From Citrobacter gillenii (GTDB taxonomy: Bacteria > Pseudomonadota > Gammaproteobacteria > Enterobacterales > Enterobacteriaceae), in assembly GCF_013337685.1 (NCBI RefSeq), contig NZ_SUQN01000007.1:310001-374000 (forward strand): DNA of 64,000 bases. Direction: 5' to 3'. Shown here piece after piece: positions 23,906 to 32,655 of this stretch. The translations under genes and the position numbers were made by a program. The stretch's first letter is position 1, and the number at the start of each line of letters is the position of its first letter. The notes below the pieces were generated by a model. That model made no database searches. It worked only from the letters and a program-made list of their open reading frames with translations, and was not told where the DNA came from.

Positions 23906-24331
23906 CTATTTTGATTGTTGTAATTGGCGAACGTGGGCAACAACGTCCAGACAGCTGCTGCGCCCGGCATCGACCAGATCGGCGACGCAAGTGGTCAGCA
24001 GACCGTGATCACGTCTGTCCAGCGCCTCCAGCAGCAGAGACGCGTTCAGCCCGCAAATTACCGCTACCGGGTAATCCGCACTCAGTCGTGCCGCCACGTT
24101 AGAGGTTGTGCCGCCAATAAAATCCGTCAGGATAAGTGAGCCTTCCGGCATGGCTTTCACCACGACTTCGACACGTTGATAAAACTCACCGAGCGTATCG
24201 ACGGGCATCAGCGCGATTTCGGTCACGCCTTTAATTTCACCCGTCACCATGCGCAGGCTGTTGCAAAGCTGTTGCCCCCAGCCGCCATGGGTCAGCAGCA
24301 GGATCTGGGGCAAGGATTCAGTGGTAGTCAA
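23906..24331 (-). CDS. dgaA: PTS system glucosaminate-specific EIIA component DgaA
   Basis: 141 residues, mannose-family IIA. The phosphorylated His sits in ILLLTHGGWGQQL (about residue 15), and DFIGGTTSN is a second family motif. The first codon appears to be TTG at 24331, with a perfect AGGAGG five bases upstream, the strongest ribosome site in the operon. It is the first gene of the operon, immediately downstream of the sigma-54 promoter. Confidence 0.9.
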   Translation of the reverse strand: MTTTESLPQILLLTHGGWGQQLCNSLRMVTGEIKGVTEIALMPVDTLGEFYQRVEVVVKAMPEGSLILTDFIGGTTSNVAARLSADYPVAVICGLNASLLLEALDRRDHGLLTTCVADLVDAGRSSCLDVVAHVRQLQQSK

Positions 24332-24371
24332 AATAGCCTCCTGGCTCGATTACATAGATATAGTTAACCAG

Positions 24372-24387
24372 AGCAAGGGATGTGCCA
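24372..24387 (-). promoter_or_regulatory. sigma-54 promoter of dgaABCDEF
   Basis: On the minus strand the sequence reads TGGCACATCCCTTGCT, an exact -24/-12 consensus (TGGCAC, five bases, TTGCT). Transcription would begin near 24360, about 30 bases before dgaA. Its position right ahead of dgaA and behind the gene for a sigma-54 activator makes the assignment strong. Confidence 0.95.
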
Positions 24388-24451
24388 GAATTTGTGTCAC
24401 GCGGAGGGGAAGAAAGGGCTGACGGGACGTAAAGCCCCGCCAGGTAAGGGA

Positions 24452-27250
24452 TCAGCTATATAACAGTTCGTAGATATAAAAATATTCCGCGTCTGATAAA
24501 CGAATGGCGTAGGCCTCTTCGATCGGCTGGAAAGCGGATTTAATGACACTAAACGCGTGGGCGTCCAGGTCCGGCTTGTTTTCCAGCGCCATCTGTAACG
24601 GTTTACGGTTAATCACGATACGCTCAACCATACAACAGCAGTGGATCAGGAAGCGCAGTGTCACCTGACGACTCGGTTTCAGCAAAAGCGAGGTCGTCAG
24701 ATGGTTTAGCACGCCTTCCATCTCTTTGAGAATGCGCTGAGGATTGAGCACCGAAATATGGTTGATAATGCTCTCCATGGTCAGCGCGCTGATAAAGCGC
24801 ATGGCGCTGCGTTCCATCTCCAGACGACGTTCGCTGCTGGAGAGATCGGGCGTCAGCAGGCTCAGCACCAGTTCCGGTCCCTGCTCGGAGAACAGCTCTT
24901 CCAGCGAAATAAACGGAATATCCGGTAGCCCCGGCTGAAAAGTGCCGACTATCCCCGCCAGTCGCTCGCTGGCGTTTATCGCCTGCTGGACGCGCTCCAG
25001 ACTGCGCACTTCGTTGTAATCGAGGATCACCATCCGCGTATCCTGCGACATCAGTTCGCCAAAGCTCTCCTCCAGCACCTTTTTGATTTTTTCCGCCGTG
25101 CCCATGCCGGTAATACAGGAGATGACCAGCACTTTGCCACCGTTCTCCTGCTGCGGCGTGCAGAGCTGACAGGGGATATCTTTACTCTGCATTAACGCCG
25201 CCAGCTGCGTTAAGTCACTGGTTTCATAGCTTAAGTCCAGACCCAATTCCAGCAGACTGGTCAGGGTGATATTCGGCATCAGTAGAACATCTATCTGAAA
25301 TAACTTGCTGATGGTGCTACCAAAATGAATCAGTGAGCCGATATCCACCATCAGGATTAATCGCCGATATTGCCGGGTCCGAATCATCCGGGTCAGCGCT
25401 TCCAGCGTGTCATGCACTGATTGCTCAAACGGCATATCGATAGCGCTGAACAATTCACGCTCCAGCACACGGTTCACGTACTGCGCCTGACTCGTGGCGG
25501 TGGTGGCACCGTGGGCAATTAAAACCACGCCGCAGTCCGGGCTAGCGTCAATGCGCTGTCGGTAATGACGACACTCTTTCAGGAACAGACACAGCCAGAC
25601 AACTTCCGTCGCCGGGCACTGAATATGCAGCAGTTCATTGATTTTTCGACACAACAGCGTGGCGTTGTCGTATTCATCTTTGCAGCGATCGAGGATCAGG
25701 CTGGAGGAGTAAAGCTGCGGGATCAGTCCGCGCTGCACATAGCCAATCAGCGCCAGAAGGTGCTTGCGCAGCGGGTTCACCAGGTTTTCCGGCAGCGCAA
25801 AATCCAGCACCTGTTCAACACAGCCTATGAGTAACGTCACCCGCTCTTCAATCTGGTCACCATAGCGCGGCGGATGCGCCACGTTATCGCGACTGTAGAG
25901 ACCGTAATCAAATATCGAGCTGAGCTTATTTTTGAGTATCGCCAGCGTTTCGGCGGGCGGCACGTTGCTGTTACGCAGATTGACGTATTCACGAGTCAGG
26001 AAGCTGTAAAAGAGATCGCTGTCTTCAATTTCCGCCCCGGTTGCCAGCGAGTTTTTTAGTGCCGGGAGCGTGCGCGCATCCACGCTCAGACGCTCTGTAC
26101 CGCCAAACAGCACATCAACCAACTGACGTTGTTCCGGCGTGGCGTTAAACGGCATCTCTGCGAGCCGTTTGTCCAGCTGTAGCGTGTCGCTGCGCTCCGT
26201 CATCCCTGATGCCCACGCCTGGGCGCACAGAAACTGAATATCGCTCTTGAGCTGGCCAATATTGCCTTCCAGCGGTTTGTTCAGCAGCCAGAGCAGCAGC
26301 GTTTTGTCGATGCTTACCGTGCGTTCAATTTTACGGCTCTCACGCTGTAAGAAACCAACAATTAATTCAACCTGCTCTTCGATTGAACGCTGGCGAATAC
26401 CGGGCAAATCGATACAGACCTGAATACGCCGCTGAAAGGTGCGTAGCAGCGCCGAACTGACGGGTTCAGTCGTCGCACAGATCAGGCGAACCGAAATTGA
26501 GCGCGCCGCAGCGCTCGAACCCAGAGGCCGGTATTCACCCTTATCGAGAATGGAGAACAGCTTTTCCTGCCCTTCATACGGCAGTCGATGGACCTCATCG
26601 AGTAACAGATAACCACCGTCAGCCTGTTCAACCAGACCGGGTTTATTCTCGTTTGCTCCGGTAAATGCCCCCTGGCGATGACCAAACAGATGTGAGGAAA
26701 GCAGTTCCGGGTTATGCGCGTATTCTGCACAGTTAAAATAAACCAGCGGTGGCGGCATTCCCGTCGCACGTTCGCAGGCAAAGCGATGCATCAGCTCAGC
26801 AAAAAAGGTTTTGCCGACGCCAGAGGGACCGGTCAGCATGACATGCAGACCATGAGGATAGAGTACCGCCGCTCGACCTTTTTCCACCGCATCACGCAGG
26901 CTGCGATCGTAGCCGATAAGCCCGATAAAGGGATCGTCAGAGACCAGACTCTCCTGATGGGCGATGAGATCGGCGACCGAACGCACTTCGCGTTCGGACT
27001 CATCCAGCGTGCGATCCAGCAACATTTCAATTGCCTGACGATGCAGGAAGAACACCGGACGGCCCCGACTTTTAATCGCCAGGCCATCGTTCCATAGCTG
27101 ATTGAGGTCTTTACTGACAGAATTACGCGCCAGTCCAAGGTTAAAGCCTATAGCCTCCGCGGTGAATGCCGTTTCCTGCGCCAAATTGGCAAGATTAAGC
27201 CCACGCGTCAGCCGTTCCAGCTCCCCCAGTATTACCTCAATCCGCCTCAT
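24452..27250 (-). CDS. dgaR: sigma-54-dependent activator DgaR (LevR-like)
   Basis: 932 residues. Order of parts: a winged helix at the N-terminus (about 15-60), an AAA+ sigma-54 activation domain with Walker A GPSGVGKT (141-148) and the sigma-54 contact loop GAFTGA (194-199), a first PRD region, an EIIA-mannose-like domain (CGVVLIAHGATTATSQAQYV), an EIIB-galactitol-like domain (KVLVISCITGMGTAEKIKKV), and a C-terminal PRD. This is the LevR/DgaR layout, in which PTS phosphorylation of the PRDs sets activity. It would bind upstream of the sigma-54 promoter and activate dgaABCDEF when D-glucosaminate is present. It precedes the operon on the same strand with 120 bases between, so it has its own promoter. 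Confidence 0.94.
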   Translation of the reverse strand: MRRIEVILGELERLTRGLNLANLAQETAFTAEAIGFNLGLARNSVSKDLNQLWNDGLAIKSRGRPVFFLHRQAIEMLLDRTLDESEREVRSVADLIAHQESLVSDDPFIGLIGYDRSLRDAVEKGRAAVLYPHGLHVMLTGPSGVGKTFFAELMHRFACERATGMPPPLVYFNCAEYAHNPELLSSHLFGHRQGAFTGANENKPGLVEQADGGYLLLDEVHRLPYEGQEKLFSILDKGEYRPLGSSAAARSISVRLICATTEPVSSALLRTFQRRIQVCIDLPGIRQRSIEEQVELIVGFLQRESRKIERTVSIDKTLLLWLLNKPLEGNIGQLKSDIQFLCAQAWASGMTERSDTLQLDKRLAEMPFNATPEQRQLVDVLFGGTERLSVDARTLPALKNSLATGAEIEDSDLFYSFLTREYVNLRNSNVPPAETLAILKNKLSSIFDYGLYSRDNVAHPPRYGDQIEERVTLLIGCVEQVLDFALPENLVNPLRKHLLALIGYVQRGLIPQLYSSSLILDRCKDEYDNATLLCRKINELLHIQCPATEVVWLCLFLKECRHYRQRIDASPDCGVVLIAHGATTATSQAQYVNRVLERELFSAIDMPFEQSVHDTLEALTRMIRTRQYRRLILMVDIGSLIHFGSTISKLFQIDVLLMPNITLTSLLELGLDLSYETSDLTQLAALMQSKDIPCQLCTPQQENGGKVLVISCITGMGTAEKIKKVLEESFGELMSQDTRMVILDYNEVRSLERVQQAINASERLAGIVGTFQPGLPDIPFISLEELFSEQGPELVLSLLTPDLSSSERRLEMERSAMRFISALTMESIINHISVLNPQRILKEMEGVLNHLTTSLLLKPSRQVTLRFLIHCCCMVERIVINRKPLQMALENKPDLDAHAFSVIKSAFQPIEEAYAIRLSDAEYFYIYELLYS

Positions 27251-27349
27251 CTCTTTACCGCTTAAGAAATTAATGATTGTTCAGAACATACACTATTCTG
27301 CTGCGCAAGAAAGTGAGGGATGGGAAGAATCGGTCTACAACTTACAACT

Positions 27350-27363
27350 GAAACCGGTTTTCC
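27350..27363. promoter_or_regulatory. LacI-type operator-like site between dgaR and yicS
   Basis: GAAACCGGTTTTCC matches the operators of the beta-glucoside operon at 28877 and 29004 except for an extra T that shifts one arm. It lies 99 bases upstream of dgaR, in the dgaR-yicS divergent region. It could be a weak third site for the LacI protein at 27833-28780 or a chance match. Confidence 0.4.
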
Positions 27364-27423
27364 GACTCATGCAGAACGCTTAGAGAGCCATATGCTGTCT
27401 ATACTTATCTTTAAATCTGGCAT

Positions 27424-27452
27424 GCCTGATGGCGCTATGCTTATCAGGTATG
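27424..27452. repeat. REP-like element upstream of yicS
   Basis: GCCTGATGGCGC and GCTTATCAGG arms give a REP variant (Y-REP type) in the dgaR-yicS intergenic region. Confidence 0.65.
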
Positions 27453-27502
27453 GAAGAGGATATAAGCCGGATCGGGCAACAATTCACTCTGGAGAATGAT
27501 AA

Positions 27503-27796
27503 ATGAAACGAACAGCGTTGCTGCTCTTTGCCGTCCTTTTCACGCTGCCGGGTCTGGCGCAGGCCGACTCGGCTTACGGTTCTCTACAGGCAGTTCACGA
27601 AAAAAACACCGTATTAAAGGACTTACGCAAAATTTGTACCCCACAAGGGTCGCCGTCGGATGAAGTATGGGAAAAAACCATTATGTCTGATACGCGTAAT
27701 CAGCAGCATATTCGCGAGGCCATTTTGGCAATACAAAGGAGTAATCAGAATAACTACTGGGATGCGCTGGGCAAAGTGGAATGCCCGGATATCTAG
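27503..27796 (+). CDS. yicS: YicS, small secreted protein of unknown function
   Basis: 97 residues, the same length as E. coli YicS and matching it closely in the second half (LRKICTPQGSPSDEVWEK and ending in LGKVECPD). A signal peptide of about 21 residues (to AQA) sends it to the periplasm. Two Cys remain in the mature part and may form a disulphide. No function is established. It stands alone with its own ribosome site (GGAG). Confidence 0.92.
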   Translation: MKRTALLLFAVLFTLPGLAQADSAYGSLQAVHEKNTVLKDLRKICTPQGSPSDEVWEKTIMSDTRNQQHIREAILAIQRSNQNNYWDALGKVECPDI

Positions 27797-27821
27797 GCGT
27801 GAAGCGCATGGCTTCACGCCT
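27795..27821. terminator. bidirectional terminator hairpin between yicS and the LacI gene
   Basis: AGGCGTGAAGC and GCTTCACGCCT form a perfect 11-base stem overlapping the yicS stop codon. It lies between two convergent genes and probably serves both, although T-runs are short. Confidence 0.65.
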
Positions 27822-27832
27822 GATTAAGACGG

Positions 27833-28780
27833 TTAACGCTGAGGAATAATGAGGTCGCCACGCAGCACGTATGAACCCAGCACGTTCTGGGTTTTCTCGT
27901 TCAGCCAACTGACAATGCGTGCCGCCATCGCATCCATTGAATACTCAATGGCCGGGATAGTTGGAATGCCCGGCAGATGCAGCGACCCGGCCAGGCTAAA
28001 GACCATAATGTCTCCCGGCACCGATTTATTAAACGCCTGCAGCTGCGGGATAACCCGCTGGGCCTGCTGTTCGTCCGCCACCAGCAGCGCGTTAAAATTG
28101 AGCGTTGACGCGTTATTGAGCAGCTCCTGCAATGCCACGGAGGACGACGTGGCTTCCATAAACACCAGATTGCGGTTAAACGGCAGGAAGTTTTTTTCCA
28201 GCGCATGCTTGTAGCCCAGCAGCACCTGATCCGAGAACCCCATACCGTCCGGGTGGATCAGTGCAATCTGGCGTCGGTTCTGGCTTATCAGGTAGTTACA
28301 GGCTGTTTCGGTAGCAAACGCGTGATCAAACTGAATGCTGTTGACGTCATCGCCAGAGTCCAGGCAATCCACCAGAATGACATTCTCCTGGCTAATGCTC
28401 AGCGGGAACCGCGCGCCAATAATCAATACGTCATCGCACAACCCACAGCTTAATTCATCCAGGGCGTTCATCACTTCCGCTTTGCTATTGGCAAAACGCA
28501 GCAGCAGATGCTTTTGATGCTGGCTAAGGTGTTTTTCCAGCGCGTAGAGATAGCCGGTAGTCTGGTTAATGTTATCCTGCGCGCAAATCACCCCAATACA
28601 GCCGGTAGACTGACTCAGCAGCGACTGTGCAATCACGTTCGGGCGATAGTTCAGTTCATCCACCGCTTTCAGCACGGCAAGACGGCTGGCCTCTTTGACA
28701 CCACGTGAACCGCTCAACACGCGTGACACCGTGGCCTTTGACACCCCGGCCAGACGCGATACATCGTTGATAGTAGACAT
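27833..28780 (-). CDS. LacI-family repressor of the beta-glucoside operon
   Basis: 315 residues from the ATG at 28780 (GGGGAG upstream); an ATG at 28783 and a longer frame to 28831 are less likely. The helix-turn-helix TINDVSRLAGVSKATVSRVL and the following hinge helix (RPNVIAQSLL) are classical LacI family, nearest in feel to AscG. A periplasmic-binding-like effector domain follows. It is divergent from a beta-glucoside PTS operon, and two palindromes of its expected type lie in the shared 292-base region, so it very probably represses that operon and itself. The inducer would be a phosphorylated or free beta-glucoside. Confidence 0.9.
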   Translation of the reverse strand: MSTINDVSRLAGVSKATVSRVLSGSRGVKEASRLAVLKAVDELNYRPNVIAQSLLSQSTGCIGVICAQDNINQTTGYLYALEKHLSQHQKHLLLRFANSKAEVMNALDELSCGLCDDVLIIGARFPLSISQENVILVDCLDSGDDVNSIQFDHAFATETACNYLISQNRRQIALIHPDGMGFSDQVLLGYKHALEKNFLPFNRNLVFMEATSSSVALQELLNNASTLNFNALLVADEQQAQRVIPQLQAFNKSVPGDIMVFSLAGSLHLPGIPTIPAIEYSMDAMAARIVSWLNEKTQNVLGSYVLRGDLIIPQR

Positions 28781-28876
28781 CATTCTCCCCTGACAGGACC
28801 CGCCTGGCCCTTTCCTTCCTGTATTTAACACTGGCTTAAATAATCGCCACTCGCAGTATATCTGTTTCCGTTTTTC

Positions 28877-28895
28877 ATGGAAACCGATTTTCCAT
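28877..28895. promoter_or_regulatory. LacI-type operator O1
   Basis: ATGGAAACCGATTTTCCAT is a near-perfect palindrome, 97 bases upstream of the repressor start. It shares the GGAAACC half-site with the second operator at 29004. The centres lie about 125 bases apart, a distance that would allow DNA looping by a tetrameric repressor. Confidence 0.72.
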
Positions 28896-28969
28896 TTGGA
28901 CTCAAAAAGAGATCAAATCGCCGAATTTCGTGAGCCAGATTCAAATAATTAGCCTTATAACAATAAGAT

Positions 28970-28985
28970 CTTGATGGCCGTCACA
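28970..28985. promoter_or_regulatory. possible CRP site of the beta-glucoside operon
   Basis: CTTGATGGCCGTCACA keeps a full right half-site (TCACA) and three of five bases of the left half with the correct six-base spacing. Carbon-source operons of this type are usually CRP-dependent, which makes the match plausible but unproven. Confidence 0.4.
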
Positions 28986-29003
28986 GTTCTGTTTGCGATG
29001 AAT

Positions 29004-29017
29004 GGAAACCGGTTTCC
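29004..29017. promoter_or_regulatory. LacI-type operator O2
   Basis: GGAAACCGGTTTCC is a perfect 14-base palindrome 55 bases before the EIIB start codon, in the promoter region of the operon. It has the central CG typical of LacI/AscG-type operators. Confidence 0.85.
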
Positions 29018-29072
29018 GTATGATATCAAATCAGACTCGCAATATGTTTTTACATTTAAAGGATGGTTCACC

Positions 29073-29387
29073 ATGTTCAGGATTATGTTGTGTTGCTCTG
29101 CAGGGATGTCCACCAGCATGCTGGTTCGCAAAATGGTTGAAGAAGCGGAAACGCGCGGGTTGCCCGTGAAGATTGATGCATACGGTGTTGCCGAATTTGA
29201 CACACAGTTTCCAAATTATCAGGTGGTGCTGCTCGGCCCCCAGGTAAAGTACATGCTTACTACGCTCTCAGAAAAGGCTGCCACCCAGGGTGTACCCGTA
29301 AAAGCCATAGATATGATGGATTACGGTATGCAACGCGGTGACAAAGTGCTGGATTATGCCCTGTCGCTGATTGAAGCGGCACACTAG
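29073..29387 (+). CDS. PTS lactose/cellobiose-family EIIB
   Basis: 104 residues from the ATG at 29073. The phosphorylated Cys lies in IMLCCSAGMSTSMLV near the N-terminus, the family signature. It receives phosphate from the EIIA encoded at 32147 and transfers it to the incoming beta-glucoside. First gene of the operon. The 34 codons of open frame in front (from 28971) contain the operator and are not coding. Confidence 0.93.
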   Translation: MFRIMLCCSAGMSTSMLVRKMVEEAETRGLPVKIDAYGVAEFDTQFPNYQVVLLGPQVKYMLTTLSEKAATQGVPVKAIDMMDYGMQRGDKVLDYALSLIEAAH

Positions 29388-29399
29388 AAAGGTATCAAT

Positions 29400-30731
29400 A
29401 TGAGTTCGTTATATCAGTCAATGGTTGCCGTCATTGAACAATCCATCACCCCGCTCGCCGGAAAACTGGGGCAGCAAAAGTATGTGATTGCGATTCGTGA
29501 CGGTTTTACGGCGGCGCTGCCGTTTATGATCATCGGCTCGTTCATGCTGGTGTTTATTTTCCCTCCGTTCTCTGCCGAAACCACCAACAGCTTTGCCCGT
29601 GGCTGGCTCGACTTTTCTGCCACCTACCGTGAACAGTTAATGCTGCCGTTCAACCTCAGCATGGGTGTTATGACGTTCTTCATCTCCGTTGGCATTGGCG
29701 CCAGCCTTGGCCGTCAGTTTAATCTCGACCCAATTATGTCCGGGCTGCTGGCTTTTATGGCGTTTCTGCTGGTAGCAGCGCCTTATGCCGACGGAAAAAT
29801 CTCGACCCAGTATCTTTCCGGTCAGGGAATTTTTACCGCCCTGATTACCGCCATTTATTCCACTCGCGTGTATGCCTGGCTGAAGCAGAATAACGTGACA
29901 ATCCGCCTGCCGAAAGAAGTGCCGACCGGCGTCGCGCGTTCATTTGAGATCCTGATTCCGGTGCTGGTGGTAATTGCCACCCTGCATCCGCTGAACCTGT
30001 TTATCGAAGCACAAACCGGGATGATCATTCCGCAGGCGATTATGCACCTGTTGGAACCGCTGGTTTCCGCCTCTGATTCGCTGCCGGCGATTCTGCTTTC
30101 CGTCCTGCTGTGCCAGATTTTCTGGTTTGCGGGAATCCACGGCGCACTGATTGTCACCGGCATCATGAACCCATTCTGGATGGCAAACCTGTCCGCTAAC
30201 CAGGCGGCACTGGCGGCAGGTGCGGCGCTGCCGCACGTTTATCTGCAAGGCTTCTGGGATCACTACCTGTTGATTGGCGGCGTGGGCTCAACCTTACCGC
30301 TGGCGTTCCTGCTACTGCGCAGCCGCGTCGCCCACCTGCGCACCATCGGCAAAATGGGAATTGTGCCTAGTTTCTTTAATATTAATGAGCCTATTCTGTT
30401 TGGTGCGCCGATCATCATGAACCCGATGCTGTTCATCCCGTTCGTCTGCGTTCCAATGATCAACGCCGTACTGGCCTATAGCGCTACCAAGCTCGGCTGG
30501 ATAGCCCAGGTCGTGTCGTTAACCCCGTGGACCACGCCAGCGCCAATTGGGGCATCCTGGGCTGCGAACTGGGCATTAAGTCCGGTGGTGATGTGCTTTA
30601 TCTGCATGGCAATGTCGGCGCTGATGTACCTGCCTTTCCTGCGTGCGTACGAACGTTCTTTGATGAAATCCGAAGAGCAAAAAGCCCAGGATGCCGTCTC
30701 CGTGGCGAACGCTGCCCGTAGCAACTCATAA
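29400..30731 (+). CDS. PTS lactose/cellobiose-family EIIC permease
   Basis: 443 residues with about ten membrane helices. The family patterns WFAGIHGALIVTGIMNPFW and FFNINEPILFGAPIIMNPML are present, the latter holding the sugar-binding Asn-Glu-Pro. It forms the membrane channel for a beta-glucoside such as cellobiose, arbutin or salicin; the exact sugar cannot be told. Twelve bases after EIIB. Confidence 0.93.
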   Translation: MSSLYQSMVAVIEQSITPLAGKLGQQKYVIAIRDGFTAALPFMIIGSFMLVFIFPPFSAETTNSFARGWLDFSATYREQLMLPFNLSMGVMTFFISVGIGASLGRQFNLDPIMSGLLAFMAFLLVAAPYADGKISTQYLSGQGIFTALITAIYSTRVYAWLKQNNVTIRLPKEVPTGVARSFEILIPVLVVIATLHPLNLFIEAQTGMIIPQAIMHLLEPLVSASDSLPAILLSVLLCQIFWFAGIHGALIVTGIMNPFWMANLSANQAALAAGAALPHVYLQGFWDHYLLIGGVGSTLPLAFLLLRSRVAHLRTIGKMGIVPSFFNINEPILFGAPIIMNPMLFIPFVCVPMINAVLAYSATKLGWIAQVVSLTPWTTPAPIGASWAANWALSPVVMCFICMAMSALMYLPFLRAYERSLMKSEEQKAQDAVSVANAARSNS

Positions 30732-30751
30732 TGAATCAAGGAGTCAGAACA

Positions 30752-32134
30752 ATGAGATACCGTTTTCCTGAAAACTTCTGGTGGGGCAGTGCCTGCTCAG
30801 CGCTGCAAACCGAAGGGGATAGCCTGAACGGCGGTAAAAGCCAGACCACATGGGACGTGTGGTTCGACCGTCAGCCAGGTCGTTTCCATCAGGGGGTTGG
30901 CCCGGCAGACACCTCCGGTTTTTATCAACACTGGAAACAGGACATCGCACTGCTGAAACAGCTACAGCACAACAGCTTTCGTACATCCTTGAGCTGGTCG
31001 CGCCTGATCCCGGACGGCACCGGCGAGGTCAATCCCGAAGCGGTCGATTTCTATAACAACGTCATCGACGAGCTGCTGGCGCAGGGTATCACGCCCTTTA
31101 TCACCCTGTTTCACTTCGATATGCCAATGGTCATGCAGGAGAAAGGCGGCTGGGAAAATCGTGAAGTTGTGGAAGCCTTTGGCCGCTACGCCCAGACGTG
31201 TTTTACCTTGTTCGGCAATCGGGTGAAGCACTGGTTCACCTTCAACGAACCGATTGTCCCGGTAGAAGGCGGCTATCTGTATGACTTCCACTACCCGAAC
31301 GTGGTGGATTTCAAACGTGCGGCAACCGTAGCTTACCACACCGTACTGGCGCATTCGACGGCGGTCCGTGCGTATCGCGCTGGCAACTATGACGGTGAAA
31401 TCGGCGTGGTGCTGAATTTAACGCCGTCTTATCCGCGCTCGCAAAATCCGGCGGATGTGAAAGCCGCGCACCATGCGGATCTACTGTTTAACCGCAGCTT
31501 CCTCGATCCGGTATTAAAAGGCGAATATCCGGCGGACCTGGTGGAACTGTTAAAACAGTACGATCAACTACCGGCCTGCCAGCCCGGCGACAGCCAGCTC
31601 ATCGCCGAGGGTAAAATCGACCTGTTGGGCATTAACTACTACCAACCGCGCCGGGTGAAATGCCGCGATAACGCCGTCAATCCTGACGCGCCGTTTATGC
31701 CAGAGTCGCTGTTTGATTATTACGAAATGCCGGGACGTAAAATGAATCCGTACCGTGGCTGGGAAATCTATGAGCCGGGCATTTACGATATTATTACGAA
31801 TCTGCGTGATAATTATGGCAACCCGCGCTGTTTTATTTCTGAAAACGGCATGGGTGTAGAAAACGAGCAGCGTTTTATTCAGGACGATCAGATTAACGAC
31901 AATTACCGTATTGAGTTTGTCTCGGAACATCTTAAATGGCTGCATAAAGGCATTAACGAGGGTTGTCATTGCCTTGGTTACCATATGTGGACCTTTATTG
32001 ATAATTGGTCATGGCTTAACGGATATAAAAACCGCTACGGTTTTGTCCAGTTAGATTTAGCCACGCAAAAACGTACAGTGAAAAAGAGCGGCGAGTGGTT
32101 TGCGAAAACTGCCGCCAATAATGGATTCGATTAA
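30752..32134 (+). CDS. 6-phospho-beta-glucosidase (GH1)
   Basis: 460 residues from the ATG at 30752 with AAGGAG ahead of it; an in-frame ATG at 30731 overlaps the EIIC stop and is less likely. The acid/base Glu is in HWFTFNEP and the nucleophile Glu in FISENGMG, both classical for glycoside hydrolase family 1. It splits the phosphorylated beta-glucoside delivered by the PTS into glucose-6-phosphate and an aglycone or sugar, in the cytoplasm. Its place between EIIC and EIIA is a less common order than the usual B-C-A. Confidence 0.94.
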   Translation: MRYRFPENFWWGSACSALQTEGDSLNGGKSQTTWDVWFDRQPGRFHQGVGPADTSGFYQHWKQDIALLKQLQHNSFRTSLSWSRLIPDGTGEVNPEAVDFYNNVIDELLAQGITPFITLFHFDMPMVMQEKGGWENREVVEAFGRYAQTCFTLFGNRVKHWFTFNEPIVPVEGGYLYDFHYPNVVDFKRAATVAYHTVLAHSTAVRAYRAGNYDGEIGVVLNLTPSYPRSQNPADVKAAHHADLLFNRSFLDPVLKGEYPADLVELLKQYDQLPACQPGDSQLIAEGKIDLLGINYYQPRRVKCRDNAVNPDAPFMPESLFDYYEMPGRKMNPYRGWEIYEPGIYDIITNLRDNYGNPRCFISENGMGVENEQRFIQDDQINDNYRIEFVSEHLKWLHKGINEGCHCLGYHMWTFIDNWSWLNGYKNRYGFVQLDLATQKRTVKKSGEWFAKTAANNGFD

Positions 32135-32146
32135 AAAGAGAGCATC

Positions 32147-32449
32147 ATGATTGCATTAGAAGAAGCAGTAATGGAAATCATCGTCAATGCCGGGCAGTCA
32201 CGCAGCCTGTGCTTCGAAGCGCTGCACGCCGCGCGCGCCGGGAACATTGACGAAGCGAAAAGCCTGCTTCGTGAGGCTGACGGCTATGCCCGTCAGGCTC
32301 ACCACATGCAAACCAAATTGATCGAACAGGACGCCGGGGAAGCCCGGCAACCAATGACATTAATTATGGTGCATGCGCAGGACCACTTAATGACGTCGCT
32401 ATTAGCCCGCGAACTGTCAGAAGAAATCATTCATCTGTATCAACGTTAG
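32147..32449 (+). CDS. PTS lactose/cellobiose-family EIIA
   Basis: 100 residues, the usual size. The family helix bundle is recognised by NAGQSRSLCFEALHAARAG and by VHAQDHLMTSLLARELSEE, where the active His lies in the last segment. It passes phosphate from HPr to EIIB. It follows the glucosidase gene by 12 bases. Confidence 0.93.
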   Translation: MIALEEAVMEIIVNAGQSRSLCFEALHAARAGNIDEAKSLLREADGYARQAHHMQTKLIEQDAGEARQPMTLIMVHAQDHLMTSLLARELSEEIIHLYQR

Positions 32450-32655
32450 TTTCTAAATAACACTTTCTGAACGGAGTATTTATTACGACTAAATAAATTA
32501 TTTCTGTACCTATTAAAAAACAAACAAATCAACTTGTTTTGGTGATAGCAAATTCAACCGAGACGGGATGGTTATTATCTTAAAATAAATGAATACACAC
32601 GCTTATTCAGAATGCCAATGGCAACCTGAAGGGTTAAGTGTCAAATGAGATAACC

